From Plutella xylostella (lineage: Eukaryota > Arthropoda > Insecta > Lepidoptera > Plutellidae), in assembly GCF_932276165.1 (NCBI RefSeq), contig NC_063994.1, positions 2,852,001 through 2,916,000 on the forward strand: DNA of 64,000 bases, written 5' to 3'. Positions 1 through 11,000 of the stretch are shown here, in pieces (the first letter of the stretch is position 1; the number at the start of each line of letters is the position of its first letter). Both the position numbers and the translations under genes were made by a program. The notes under the pieces were generated by a model that was not told the origin of the DNA, did no database searches, and saw nothing but the letters and a program-made list of their open reading frames with translations.

Positions 1-830
1 AACCTAAGCTCGAATGAAATGTTACTTGGGCTACCACCATTTAACAAAGGTTCTGTCACTTTTTATCAGCTATCAGTTTGTTTCTTTCAGCTGATACCAA
101 CCTAGACGAAATCATTAAATGTTTTTGCTCACGAGACGAGAAAAAATTGACAGTGGCAGCACTGTCAATTTTTTGCCTGCAATTTGGTAATTTTTCGTGA
201 ATCACGGTATAACAGAGCATATCTGTTTATTTAGAGGGTTACCCTAACAATGGTGAGCGAAAGCAGCTGCTATTGAAGTAAGGAAGGAGTGATTGGAATC
301 CCATCTATATGCAGACTTATGTGCTAATAAAATCCTTCACATTGTTTCTAAGTGCTAACACTTGAAAAGACCAGTTAAAAGACATGCTGTCACTGTCTCT
401 AACATAATTTATGTTATATTTGTGCAATAAAGTATTAAATAAATAAATAATTACAGAGAGTGACATCATGCGTTTTATCTCACATGTAGCCATTATCCAG
501 ACATTATGAAACAGGCCCTTAGTGTGTTACTGTTAGTTTGGTTATTGTTATGAAGGAACATGAAAATCTAGGCTACTTTTCACTCCATCCCATTGGAAAA
601 CTTTTAAAGATGAAAATGCAGCTTCCCCTAGTATACTTAATTATTAATTATTATAAACCATATTATTTATTTCTCATGAACTATTTATATTATTTTACTG
701 AACACCCTGTATTATAAACGCAATGAATGAAACTGTGTTGTCAGTCTCCCCTGCAGCGGGTATCTGGCACCAGACTGCCCGGCGCCATGCGGGGAGAGGG
801 CGCGGAACTGGGGGGTCACTCTACAGGGTG

Positions 831-955
831 ATACAATACAATACAATATAACTTTATTGAACAAAACACACAACATACATTAAATAACAAAAGGAGTAAG
901 CACAATAGACGGATTTATCGCTAAAAGCGATCTCTTCCAGGCAACCTTTGGGTGA
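831..955 (-). repeat. 3' tail of a non-LTR retrotransposon
   Basis: Read on the minus strand, this contains a small hairpin (GATCGCTTTTAGCGAT), then an AATAAAG signal and a (TTGTA)n tail. A second minus-strand copy with the same order lies at 52608-52732. The layout (hairpin, AATAAA-like signal, simple tail) is that of a 5'-truncated LINE 3' end. The family was not identified. Confidence 0.6.
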
Positions 956-1086
956 ATGAGAGACTTATTGAGTAGAAGAGGAAGGTGTACACATTGTGGT
1001 GTATTGCATTTAAATACTAGTGATATTTTTATGTTTTAATAATAAATACTTTTAGATACATACAAATATAATAGATACTTATATAC

Positions 1087-1193
1087 ATACATACTATTTT
1101 TGATATTCTGATTTCATTTTCCGGCTTAGATATAACATGCTGCCCACGTAGGTTTCGGCTTAGTATACGCTTTTTGCAACACCCTGTATACTG
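1087..1193 (-). repeat. Half copy of the CAGGGTGTTGC fold-back MITE
   Basis: Carries the right arm of the palindromic element described at 7648-7855: 'ggtttcggcttagtatacg', then 'ttgcaacaccctgta'. The left arm is missing. Confidence 0.65.
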
Positions 1194-3561
1194 ACGAAAA
1201 ACAAACGAACGAGAGCCTGCGCAATCGGCAAGTTTAATACAAGAGATAGAGACTCTGAAACTTAGTTTTTCCTCATATGGAGTGACCCTCTTGTAAGTTT
1301 ACGTCTGAATCAATGTTAGTTAATGTGTCTTCTGCATTCTGGACTATTGTTATGTTAAAAGGGTTCATCGTAAGAACTTGAAAAGACGGCTTGAAGAGTG
1401 TCGGTAGTTGAAGGATTAGTTAGATTAGTACAGCAACAGAACATCACTGCTGATCCTATGAAAGAATGGTACAAATCTAGAATCTAAATTTTTGGTGTAA
1501 CATGCCTGTTTTATGAGAGCGCTTATACCTACGCACTCATACAAAAGCAGACCTTAACAGACATAGACAGGCATTGCTGATCCCGATCACATAAACACTT
1601 ACGATATTGAAATACGATTTCAAACTCATTCCCTAACACTATCGAGTCTAAATGAAGCTCCAGTAACGCTCAAATAATCACCGAAGGTTGTTTAACGACT
1701 CCAGCTCAGGTGCCTTATTCGAGACCACTCTACGATTCAGATTCAGATTGCTCTGAATAGATTAGGAGGTTGAATCGTATCGAAACATTTGAATACGCTC
1801 GATATTCAAGCGAGGGGATGTTTTTTCTCTTCTCTGCAAGAAACGACACAACATTCTGTGATTTTTGAGAAAAAGATAAGCCACTTGCGAGCGTCCGAGT
1901 GACAAGTCTGGAGGGTCACTCTATACTGACGAAACACGAACGAACGAGAGCTGTCGTGCAATCGCACGTTTAATTCAACAAGATAGAGTCGTGAGGCTCC
2001 GATACTTCGTTTTACGTCATATATGTTGTGGCCCCCCTGATCCAGCAAGCGGTCACCGTGACCGAAATCGGTCAAACCGCATCATCATTAGCAAAATAAA
2101 GTTATGTTCTATTCTAAACGGTTACTGATTTTTTGAAATTCGAGTAGGAATATCGTTTTGTAAATGCTGGGTTAAACTGAATAAGGCGCCTGGTCTTCCC
2201 ATGTACAGGGTCGAATTCAACCAATAATTATGTTGAATGGGTCGAAGTTTTCGCACAATGTTCGAAGTTCGCGATCCTGTCCATTATCGTAACGATACTT
2301 TTTAAATTAGTTGCGAGGTGTATCAAGAGCACTTTTCTGATAATAAAGAGTTTTTGGTTCTTATAAGTTCAATACTTAAATGATTTATGCTATCATTATG
2401 GAAAAACCCTGCACTCTTAAATCAGACAGTACAGGAACATTATAATGTTATAATGTATCAGGTTCTGGGATTCAAAGCCGGGACTACAGCACTAGTCAGA
2501 TTCTGACTAGTGAATTGAAAAATCAGCCCTAAAAACTAAATGGGTATGTATGGGATACTATCAATCAGACAAAAACATAATGTTATGGCGTAGGTTGCAA
2601 AGTTTACTACAATATTTCTCTATTATGAAGCGGACCTCTCTACTGAGTACCACAGGTACCTCTGGTTGCATGTTTAACCACGATTAGCATTATTAGCCTC
2701 TATTTGTCTTTAGTTGAAAGCTTTAGTTAGGACTCTAGTTAATTACAGTTTCAGCTCACTACGAAAACTGAATCTTTGCACATGCACTAAAATTATACCC
2801 TTACGGCATAAGAATTAAGAGCTATGTGATGTTTATAATTATTATTAAACTAACTAATGCTAAGAAGATGAAGACAATAAAATTCTACTGCACCATAAAG
2901 TCTTCTGTTTAATAGAGTAACGGGATTATCTAAGCACCACGTCATAAAATTCTCACTCAATACAATTTTCAGCACTTTAAGACACGATAAGGAGTGGTAT
3001 TTCACTTACAAAAAACCTCTATTATAATAACCGTAAGCTGTACAAAAGTTCAGCCGTGTAGAAAATCGGTTTACCCTTTTTCTAGTGCAGCAGTGTGGCC
3101 AGTGTATGGTTTTTATATCAAATGCTATATAAAAAAAACTTATATATATCTATTTGTGAACAAGTGATAGATAATATTTGATCCCTTATGTAGTTTTCAT
3201 CATAATTATAGAATTCCATTTTTTGTTATAATTTCAGACGGTATGATAGATGCGATGCATCTATCAATAAGGGTAGTTTATAAGAAATAAAAAGCTAATA
3301 TTAACTGTTAATTCGGGAAAAATACCTCAGCAGGCAACACCAAGTATACGAAAGCTTATAATTTAGCAGCGTTAACGGTTATCAGCCGCAAGATGGCGAT
3401 GTAAGCGCACAAGATAAGCACCTTAATTTCCTTTTTTATACAGTTTATCCTTTGCAGGATGTTTCAAGAGATACCATCGTGTTCTTTAGCTGAGAACGGG
3501 GTATTATGGGGTTTGTGTTTTGATAGCAGACACTGATAGGGTAGCTAGTTTGTATTGGGGC

Positions 3562-3896
3562 GTCTGAGTGAATTTAGAAGCAGTTACTTTGGAGCTAGAT
3601 TCGTAGTATAGTAAACATAAACATAAACATAAACATAATTTTATTGTGCAATAAAAACTTAACTTAAATGGTGACGCCCTGACTCCTAAACTAGGAGCAC
3701 CTGTATGTCAGGAGTCAGTGCCTTCCCAGTCTGAGTGAATTTAGAAGCAGTTACTTTGGAGCTAGATTCGTAGTATAGTAAACATAAACATAAACATAAA
3801 CATAATTTTATTGTGCAATAAAAACTTAACTTAAATGGTGACGCCCTGACTCCTAAACTAGGAGCACCTGTATGTCAGGAGTCAGTGCCTTCCCAG
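3562..3896. repeat. 167-bp tandem duplication
   Basis: The block starting 'gtctgagtgaatttag' at 3562 is repeated essentially without change from 3729, so the period is 167 bp. Each unit contains a (CATAAA)n run, an AATAAA-like signal and a short inverted repeat around 'ctaggagcacctgtatg'. The near identity implies a recent duplication or an assembly duplicate. It abuts the LINE fragment that begins near 3989. Confidence 0.85.
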
Positions 3897-3988
3897 AAAT
3901 TGTACAGAAGTTTTGACGCTCTATGAATAATTAAATTATATGTTAACTAAACAATTTAACAAAGTATATTGTTAGTTTAATTATAATT

Positions 3989-5070
3989 AAACCCAGGTTA
4001 TGTTTGTTGGCAGCAGGTATCACTTGGCTAGACTGCGAAACGGCCCACTACCACCAGTAATCTTCGATGGGGTTACTTTGCCTTACTGTGACAGTGTTAA
4101 AAACCTTGGTCTTCATATCCAGAATAACCTGTCATGGGAATTGCATGTCTCAGAAATTAGTCGCAAGATCTATGCCTCGATGCATGGACTAAAACGGTTG
4201 CAGAATTTCCTGCCATACTCGACCAAAGTTACGCTAGTCAACTCCTTGTTGCTCCCTATCATTGACTACGCAGATGTGTGCTACCCTGATATCACCGAAG
4301 AGCTACTTGATAAACTCGACCGTCTGCTCAACTTATGCATTCGCTATATTTTTGGCCTGCGTAAGTATGACCATGTCACCGATTTTCGTAATAAACTCAA
4401 GTGGCTCAACATCCGTCATCGAAGGAATGCTCATATTGTTTCCCTAGTATATGGTATAGTCTATAATCCTTGTGCCCCCTCTTACTTAACCGATCGCTTC
4501 TCATTCTTTGACTTTACTGATCGTCCTCAACGGTCAAGTCGAAATTTGCTCTTTCGTACCCCAGAGCATAATGCGGCAGGGTATTCGGATTCTTTCACCG
4601 TGTCAGCGGTTCGCCTGTGGAACGAGTTACCATTGCATATAAGGCAATCGCAGTCCATAGAAACCTTTAAGTCTAAGGTTCGTCTGCACTACCTCCAGAA
4701 ACAGAACAATCAGCAGCAGATCTAATTTATATACTTTATCTGTTTTGTTGTAGTTTGTAAGTGTGACGATGATATTATTATTTTTTTGTTATAGTAACTA
4801 TATATTTTATTTATGTATGTAGGTATATATATATTATGTATTTATAAGTATATTTTTTTTACGTTTATTTTATGATATTATGTATAAGTAAGTATATATT
4901 CTAGTGTTAAACAATAGATATTAAACAGAATTAAACTTTTCTCATTGTCTTTCGCACTACCTATCATTTTCTCCACAACGCCCAAGGTTAACTGGAAGAG
5001 AATGCTTTTAGCATTAAGTTCGCCTATGTACAAATAAATTTATGTGCAATAAAGAATTTAATAATAATAA
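3989..5070 (+). pseudogene. 5'-truncated non-LTR retrotransposon, RT C-terminus and 3' UTR
   Basis: An open frame at 4000-4725 (241 codons) encodes the C-terminal part of a LINE reverse transcriptase polyprotein. Seen in order are GVTLPYCDSVKNLGLHI, then 'LVNSLLLPIIDYADVCY', then 'LWNELPLHIRQSQSIETFK', all typical of the region after the catalytic domain in Jockey/CR1/I-like elements. The catalytic YxDD box and everything upstream are missing. The ATG at 4000 is internal to the ancestral protein and is not a true start, because the frame is cut by an AT-rich junction at about 3989. A noncoding 3' end follows, with an AATAAAG signal and an (ATA)n tail at about 5046-5070. It is a dead copy with no intact neighbours. 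Confidence 0.85.
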
Positions 5071-5425
5071 TAACATGCATACATGCAAAATTAAATAAAA
5101 AGTAATGTAAACTCATTTTGACAATATTTTGTGGTAGGTATAACAATAATTTGCGATTGTATGTAATGTAGGTATATGTAATTATCTTTACTTTAATTAT
5201 AGGTAAGAACAACAGCACTCTCTATAAAATTATACATAACAAAACAAACTAACAGTTCTGAGCTTTTCTAAGTGAGTACAAGAAATTACTTAAATATGTA
5301 TACAATCACGCACGACCCATTACGTCCCCACTACTGGGGCACGGGTCTCCTTCCAATGAAGGAAGGGTTTAGGCCTAGTCCACGTATACAATATAAGTAT
5401 GCAAAGAAGTTAAACAAGCACGACA

Positions 5426-5960
5426 CTACAACTTCTTGCTTATTAGATTCTCGAGACCCTCATAGTCAAACGTCCGCAGCCACTCGATTAGTATGTTTTT
5501 TATTGCATTGTTACTAGCTGTCTTCACCTTGTATATAGAGTTAAATATATTGTAAATAGTGGGGGCTAGGTAAGAGTAGTGTCGCTTGGCAAAAGCACTT
5601 TTTGCCCCGGGTACTGGACATCTATCAACTCTTCGTCTATTGGGGGGCAAGAATGGGACGTCTAATCTGTGATATCTTCGCAGACATTGATACACAAAAA
5701 GTTTTCGAACACTTAGTACATTAGCTTTTTCATACAAAGTAGTAGTGGAATGTTGAAAAGGCAGGAAAAGAAGAACTTTAAGTATCGCACGTTGAGCGCG
5801 TTCAATTTGTATGAGGTGAGTTTTACATGCTCCACCCCAGGCATTTATTCCGTAGCTTATTACACACTGGCAGAGAGCTGTATAGGTTTGAAGGAGAAGG
5901 TTGTTATCGGCAACTAAGCGTAGGGCTTTGAAAACGTATATTAGCTTACGGATTCATAGT
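5426..5960 (-). pseudogene. Non-LTR reverse transcriptase C-terminal fragment
   Basis: On the minus strand the frame ending at 5426 (last residues ENLISKKL) continues well upstream of the first ATG at 5737. Through about 5945 it reads ALRLVADNN, then 'LCQCVISYGINAWGGA', then 'IERAQRAILKV'. This is the same post-catalytic region of a LINE polyprotein as in the fragment at 3989, but from a different family. The catalytic core is absent, so it is a relic. It lies tail-to-tail with the preceding fragment. A stretch near 5310-5375 (GGGCACGGGTCTCC) resembles another dispersed lepidopteran repeat. Confidence 0.75.
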
Positions 5961-7647
5961 AACACATGGCACTTGATTTCAAGTAATTGTTTTCTTATTC
6001 TATGCTTTGGATGGCACGTTAAGCCGTGGGTCCCGGTTGCTGTTTAGGCAGCAGTCGTGAAGCCTATTCAGAGGCCATCGGGCAGCTTGAAAACATCTTA
6101 CAGTTGACCACTTACCTAAGGGGTTTCTAGTCCTGACCCATATTGGTACGCATTATAATCCTATTACAAAAAACATAATTTTGAAATTCCCCATTCATAG
6201 ATTATATTTAAAAGTCCCCACAAAACAAACACATAGCACTAAAATCCGGGGAAGTTTAAACAAACAACATGGCATCACCCAGGCATCCATCGCCGGTATA
6301 TCTCGGGTAAGTTCGACGTACTTTCGGCGCCAGGACGTCGCGACACCCTGTCTGCCGACACACTGTAGCAGGGGGGAGAGACAGATATAAAGAAAGAAAC
6401 TGCATCTACAGGGTGTTACTGAAGTGGTATAGTGAACGTAAAAGGTTACTGTATAAGTCATTGTAAACAAGTTTTGTTCTAAAAGTTTATAAAAATATTT
6501 AAGCTAATTTCACAAAGTTATAGTGCACAGGTTGATCACAATGTAATGGATAATCCTATAAATATACAACGACGACAAACCCAAGACCCTCAAGTCACAC
6601 TAGATTAGACTATTTTTGGCGTCTAGGCGACAAACACTAGACTCTAGTTTAGAATTAGGTATATTTTAAAATCTGTATTTACCAATAGCATTATAATATA
6701 AAGGAAACTTTTAGTTTAGTGGTTGTTCTAACCGTAAATTCAACAAGTTGGGGCAGAGATTCTTTCACGAATATGCGAAGAACGCCTGAACTATTTGCAT
6801 AGCTGTTTTCAGGGGTTACCTGAGGTGGTTTAACTATTGTTTTCGTATTTAACCGACCACACTCAGTCGTTAACTGGAAAAGCAGCCAGTTTCAACAGAT
6901 ACACCTACTTCCGGTTCCGCCATAGAGAAGATAGAGTGATAGTGTTTCTTTATTCAAATGGAGTAACAAAGGGTTAATTACACCATCGTTGAAGTTCTTA
7001 AAAGTTTATTTTAAACAGCTATAGGTTAAAACGTTTGCTACTAACTGTTGAAAGAAGTAGGCTAGTACCTACATTGTAAAAATCCATTACCCTTCTTAGG
7101 GACCAGCCGATAAAAACTTATAATTTAGAATTATCTTTATCTTTTTGCAACAAATAAATACTTAAGTACCTCCAATTCATGTAATTTTTTTTTCAGTGAC
7201 GAATATTTTTTGTTGCATAGTAGTATTTATTATTATGGAAAAACTAATATACAGATGCATTACTATAGTTATATAGGTACTGTATGCTAGAGCTTTTTTT
7301 GCAACTGTACCTTCTTTCGACATCCGGTTACGAACGAGCTTTGTCTGCCAACCGCTGGCCGACTTCCGGTTTCCCCGCGGCAGCTTTTAACGACTTTTCT
7401 TACATTTAAAACAATAATAAAACGTAACCTTCAAGAAATAACGCCTATTTTTACATGCTCTAACGGCTAAAAGTTTAGATTTATGGCTTTGCAAATGCGT
7501 TTTCGCAATACTTTTCTGTTGTTAGAAGTTCCAAATTAACTGGTTTTGTATGGAGATAATACTTTGTTATTGATTCAAAAACTTCTTTCGTAGTACAGTG
7601 GTCATTCCCTGGTTAGACATATTTGTTTGTATTGTGTTTGAATGCTA
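5961..7647. other. Intergenic, no gene seen
   Basis: No supported coding region. The 6181-6470 ORFs on both strands are unlike any family I recognise. 'acagggtgtt' at 6410 is a lone end of the fold-back MITE family. A short GC-richer block at 7320-7385 is unexplained. Confidence 0.5.
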
Positions 7648-7855
7648 TACAGGGTGTTGCAAAATTGGTATACTAAGCCGAAACCTACATGTGCAGCATG
7701 GTATATCTAAGCCCGAAACTGAAATCAGAATTTGGAAATTCTCGAAAAAAAATAACATTTTCCATAGTAAAAAAGTCACGTGACCAACAAAGTTTCTATG
7801 GAAAATGTGCACATGTAGGTTTCGGCTTAGTATACCCTTTTTGCAACACCCTGTA
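7648..7855. repeat. Fold-back MITE (CAGGGTGTTGC family), complete copy
   Basis: The ends are inverted copies: 'acagggtgttgcaaaa' with 'ggtatactaagccgaaacc' on the left, and the reverse complement on the right ending 'ttgcaacaccctgta'. TA at both edges could be the target duplication. It has no coding capacity. Other copies or parts lie at 1087-1193, about 9930-10130, 12257-12518, 17170-17310 and 37944-38173. It lies just upstream of the splice acceptor of the next gene. Confidence 0.8.
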
Positions 7856-8033
7856 TACTTACCTATATTGTTTATCAAAGACTATACCAGTACTCTGCGG
7901 TGACAAGCTAAGTTACCATTTCTTATGTAAATAATTATAATTACGTAACTATGTATCAATAATTTATGTATTGTATGTTTTGTTTCAGAATCTCCCTCCC
8001 CGATGTGGAGGTTAGAGTGAGACAACACACACG

Positions 8034-11000
8034 ATGCGGCGATGGGCTCTGCTCATACTCACACTTATATGCGTATCTGTGAAGGGTAAGCCATTGTTTT
8101 TAGTTTCAATATAAGCCTAATAACATTTAGGGACTTCTCACACACGGTTATACGAGCCCAAACTAGGCAGAGCCCGTTCTGGCTCTGATATACCTATCTA
8201 CACAGATACATAGATAGATACATATTAACACTCAAGAACCATTCTATAGAAGCCATATTCTTTAGCCATTGTTGCTAACTATGTAGAGGAAATTATAATA
8301 AACATCGTCATCATAATCATTAGCCCTCTATAGCCCTCTATTGGCTGTAGGCGTCCTTTGTCCTATTTTTCAGGTTGTCGGCAACCTAGCTGATTATTAG
8401 AATGCTAAATATTTTTCTTCTTTTTCAGACATCGCAGGTAGCTGGGAAGAATGGTGGACGTACGATGGTATTTCAGGTAAAAAAAGTTTTTTTTTTTGCT
8501 CTATTTTCATAAAAGTGTACTTATGTTATAAACGAAGTAGATTAGATTTCATTGTGTTGTATTCTAAAACATAGTATATTCATAGATACAAACAAATCTA
8601 CCTATATAACAGGATTGATTTCATTCTGGGAAGTGTTATTTCCATATACTAAACAATGACTACCGAACTTTTTGCCACCCTGTAATATTAGCTGTAAAGT
8701 ATTTCATAACTTTTACCTACTCGTGGATGAAAACTGAAATGAACTCGAGGGTTCGGGTGACTATTGAATGAATAAATTGGTCATCCAATAAAAACTTTTT
8801 GAGAGATTAAATTTCAACATACCCTTGAAATATACAAATGGTTATTCTCGACTTGACTTCCTGTTTTACAAATAGTCTAACTTCGAGTAGGTATCACGAT
8901 GATGCTTGCAAGCCTTTAAACTGAAAGTATTTTTTGTTAATTGTAGTGTTAATAGAAAGTTTAAAAAAACTATCGTCCTTTTTACAAACTCAAACTTATT
9001 AATAGTTAACATGACTCTTTTTCGTTTATGAATAAAAAATTAAAAAAATCGTGAGTTTAGATATCTTAATTATATAAAGCTTAAGGCTGTCACTAAAGCT
9101 AGAAGAAAATCAGAATCTGTCAAATCTAGTGAGGGGGGTTGAGGTTAGTGTTGCCCAAATTCAGTCTTGGTCTTGCAGTCTTGGTCTTGTTCTTGCGTTT
9201 TTGCAAGACCAAGACCAAGAACAAGACCGCGTATTTTTAGCAAGACCAAGACCAAGACTGACCGTGCAAGACTTGAGCAAGAACAAGACATAGCCTGCAA
9301 GACTCTTGCGTCTTGCAGAGCGCTATTTCACTGAGTAGTTAGGTGTAACAGTTCGGTGTATAGGTAAGTACGCTTAGGAATTCTATGAGATGCAAAAAAC
9401 TGTATCAAAGAAAATGAAAAACTGGACCTATGCGCATTACGACTAATACCATAAACATAGCGAATAAAAAAATATCTATTAAAATCAAAAAGTAAACTTT
9501 AATAAATAGTAATAGACTAATAGGTAATTGCAAGACTTGCAAGACTCTTGCTGCAAGACCAAGACCAAGACCAAGACTGGGAGCGCAAGACCAAGACCAA
9601 GACCAAGACCAGGTGTATTGGCGCAAGACCAAGACCAAGACCAAGACCAGGTGTATTGGCGCAAGACCAAGACCAAGACTGGCTAAGTCTCGTCTTGTTC
9701 TTGCATTTGGGCAACACTAGTTGAGGTATGCGGGGCGTTCTCCGGACAATGACATGAAATTTTAACATAGAACTCGAAAACATTAAAGTGAAGACATGCC
9801 ACTTTGTTAAACATATACTAAGTAAGTAATATTGTTTTGTAAGTGATACGAAAATATTTATTTTTATTTGAAAGTATTTTTAATATTTAATCATTAATTA
9901 TAAAAAGTCGTGCCCGTGCCGATATTTATACAGGTTGTTGCAAAAAGGGTATACTAAACTAAGCCGAAACCTACGTGTGCAGCATGTTATTGATGTTATG
10001 TCTAAAACCCTGGAAATGAAATCAGAATGTAAAAATTCGCGTTTTTTTTTTTCGCGAATTAAGTATAGCCTCACTTGGGGGCAGATTTTAATATAAGAGG
10101 GACTACAGGGTGTTGTATTAAAAAAAGTATAGTTAGCCGAAAGGGCGTTACTCTGAATAACTTTTATCCTACGTATTTTTTTATATTCGTGAAAAAAAAA
10201 CGCTTCTCCATATATTTTTTTTTGGTCACGTGACCTTTTAGTTAGACGACCTGTTTTATTTTGGTGTTTTAAAAGCAGAACAGTAGTTTGCAGAACTCTG
10301 CATATACAGGGTGTCCCAAAAGGTTACGTAGCTGGCAAAGGTGGTGATATGGGGTGGTCTGGGTGAGGTATAATATGTACTTAAGTATGTGTATTTTGGA
10401 TATGATAGAAATAATATTTTTGTTTCTTAAAACCAAAAAAAAATAAAACCTTGTTGCGCTCTTTTGCTCACTGTAAGTACCTACAAATATTGCTGTATTA
10501 AAAAAAATGCGGTTTTGTAATAACGATTATAAAAAAAGTTATTTTCAAGTCAAGGAGTCAGTACCTAATTACAATTTCAGTCAACACCAGGTGAACTGAA
10601 AAAAAATAGATAGTTCTAATTATTCTATAATCGCTTTAGATCGCAAACATTGTAACTCCACTTTTCTCGGCGAAAAGTCAATTAGTGTCAGTTGGTGTCA
10701 ATTAGGGCATGCAATACCGGAATAATTTTCAATACCGGTATTGAGTTTCGGTATTACTACTTCGGGATTCCGGTACTAATACCGGTATTAGACTTTCTTG
10801 TTGTTATAAATGGCAAATATTGTGTTTAAAGGACTATAGGCCAAAATTAAACAAGAAAAGGCAATCAAATTCTGTAATTATAGATATAGATTTCTACGAC
10901 AATTGAGTATTAGAGTTAAAATGATAGATTTGAAAAAAAAAATTTGGTGTCGGTTTACGCAACGGGCAACAGTAGATTTCCAACGGCCAAAAACTACATT

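Larger units (their letters stand above)
1..3561. other. Intergenic, repeat-rich, no gene seen
   Basis: No convincing exon is visible in this stretch. It holds a 15-bp-arm hairpin at 141-174, the 3' end of an element with a polyadenylation-like signal followed by (AATA)n at about 424-450, a minus-strand retroelement tail at 831-955, half of a fold-back element at 1087-1193, and two related sequences near 1190-1310 and 1914-2010 that share 'actgacgaaa' and 'cgaacgagag'. The short ORFs here are frame-random. The 5' non-coding exon of the gene that starts at 7989 must lie upstream of that splice acceptor, possibly in this area, but it cannot be placed from sequence alone. Confidence 0.6.

Noticed and set aside
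9405..9783. Overlapping Leu/Val/Trp/Ser-rich minus-strand ORFs
   Set aside because: Artefacts of the CAAGAC hexamer array inside the hAT-like MITE, open in several frames at once.
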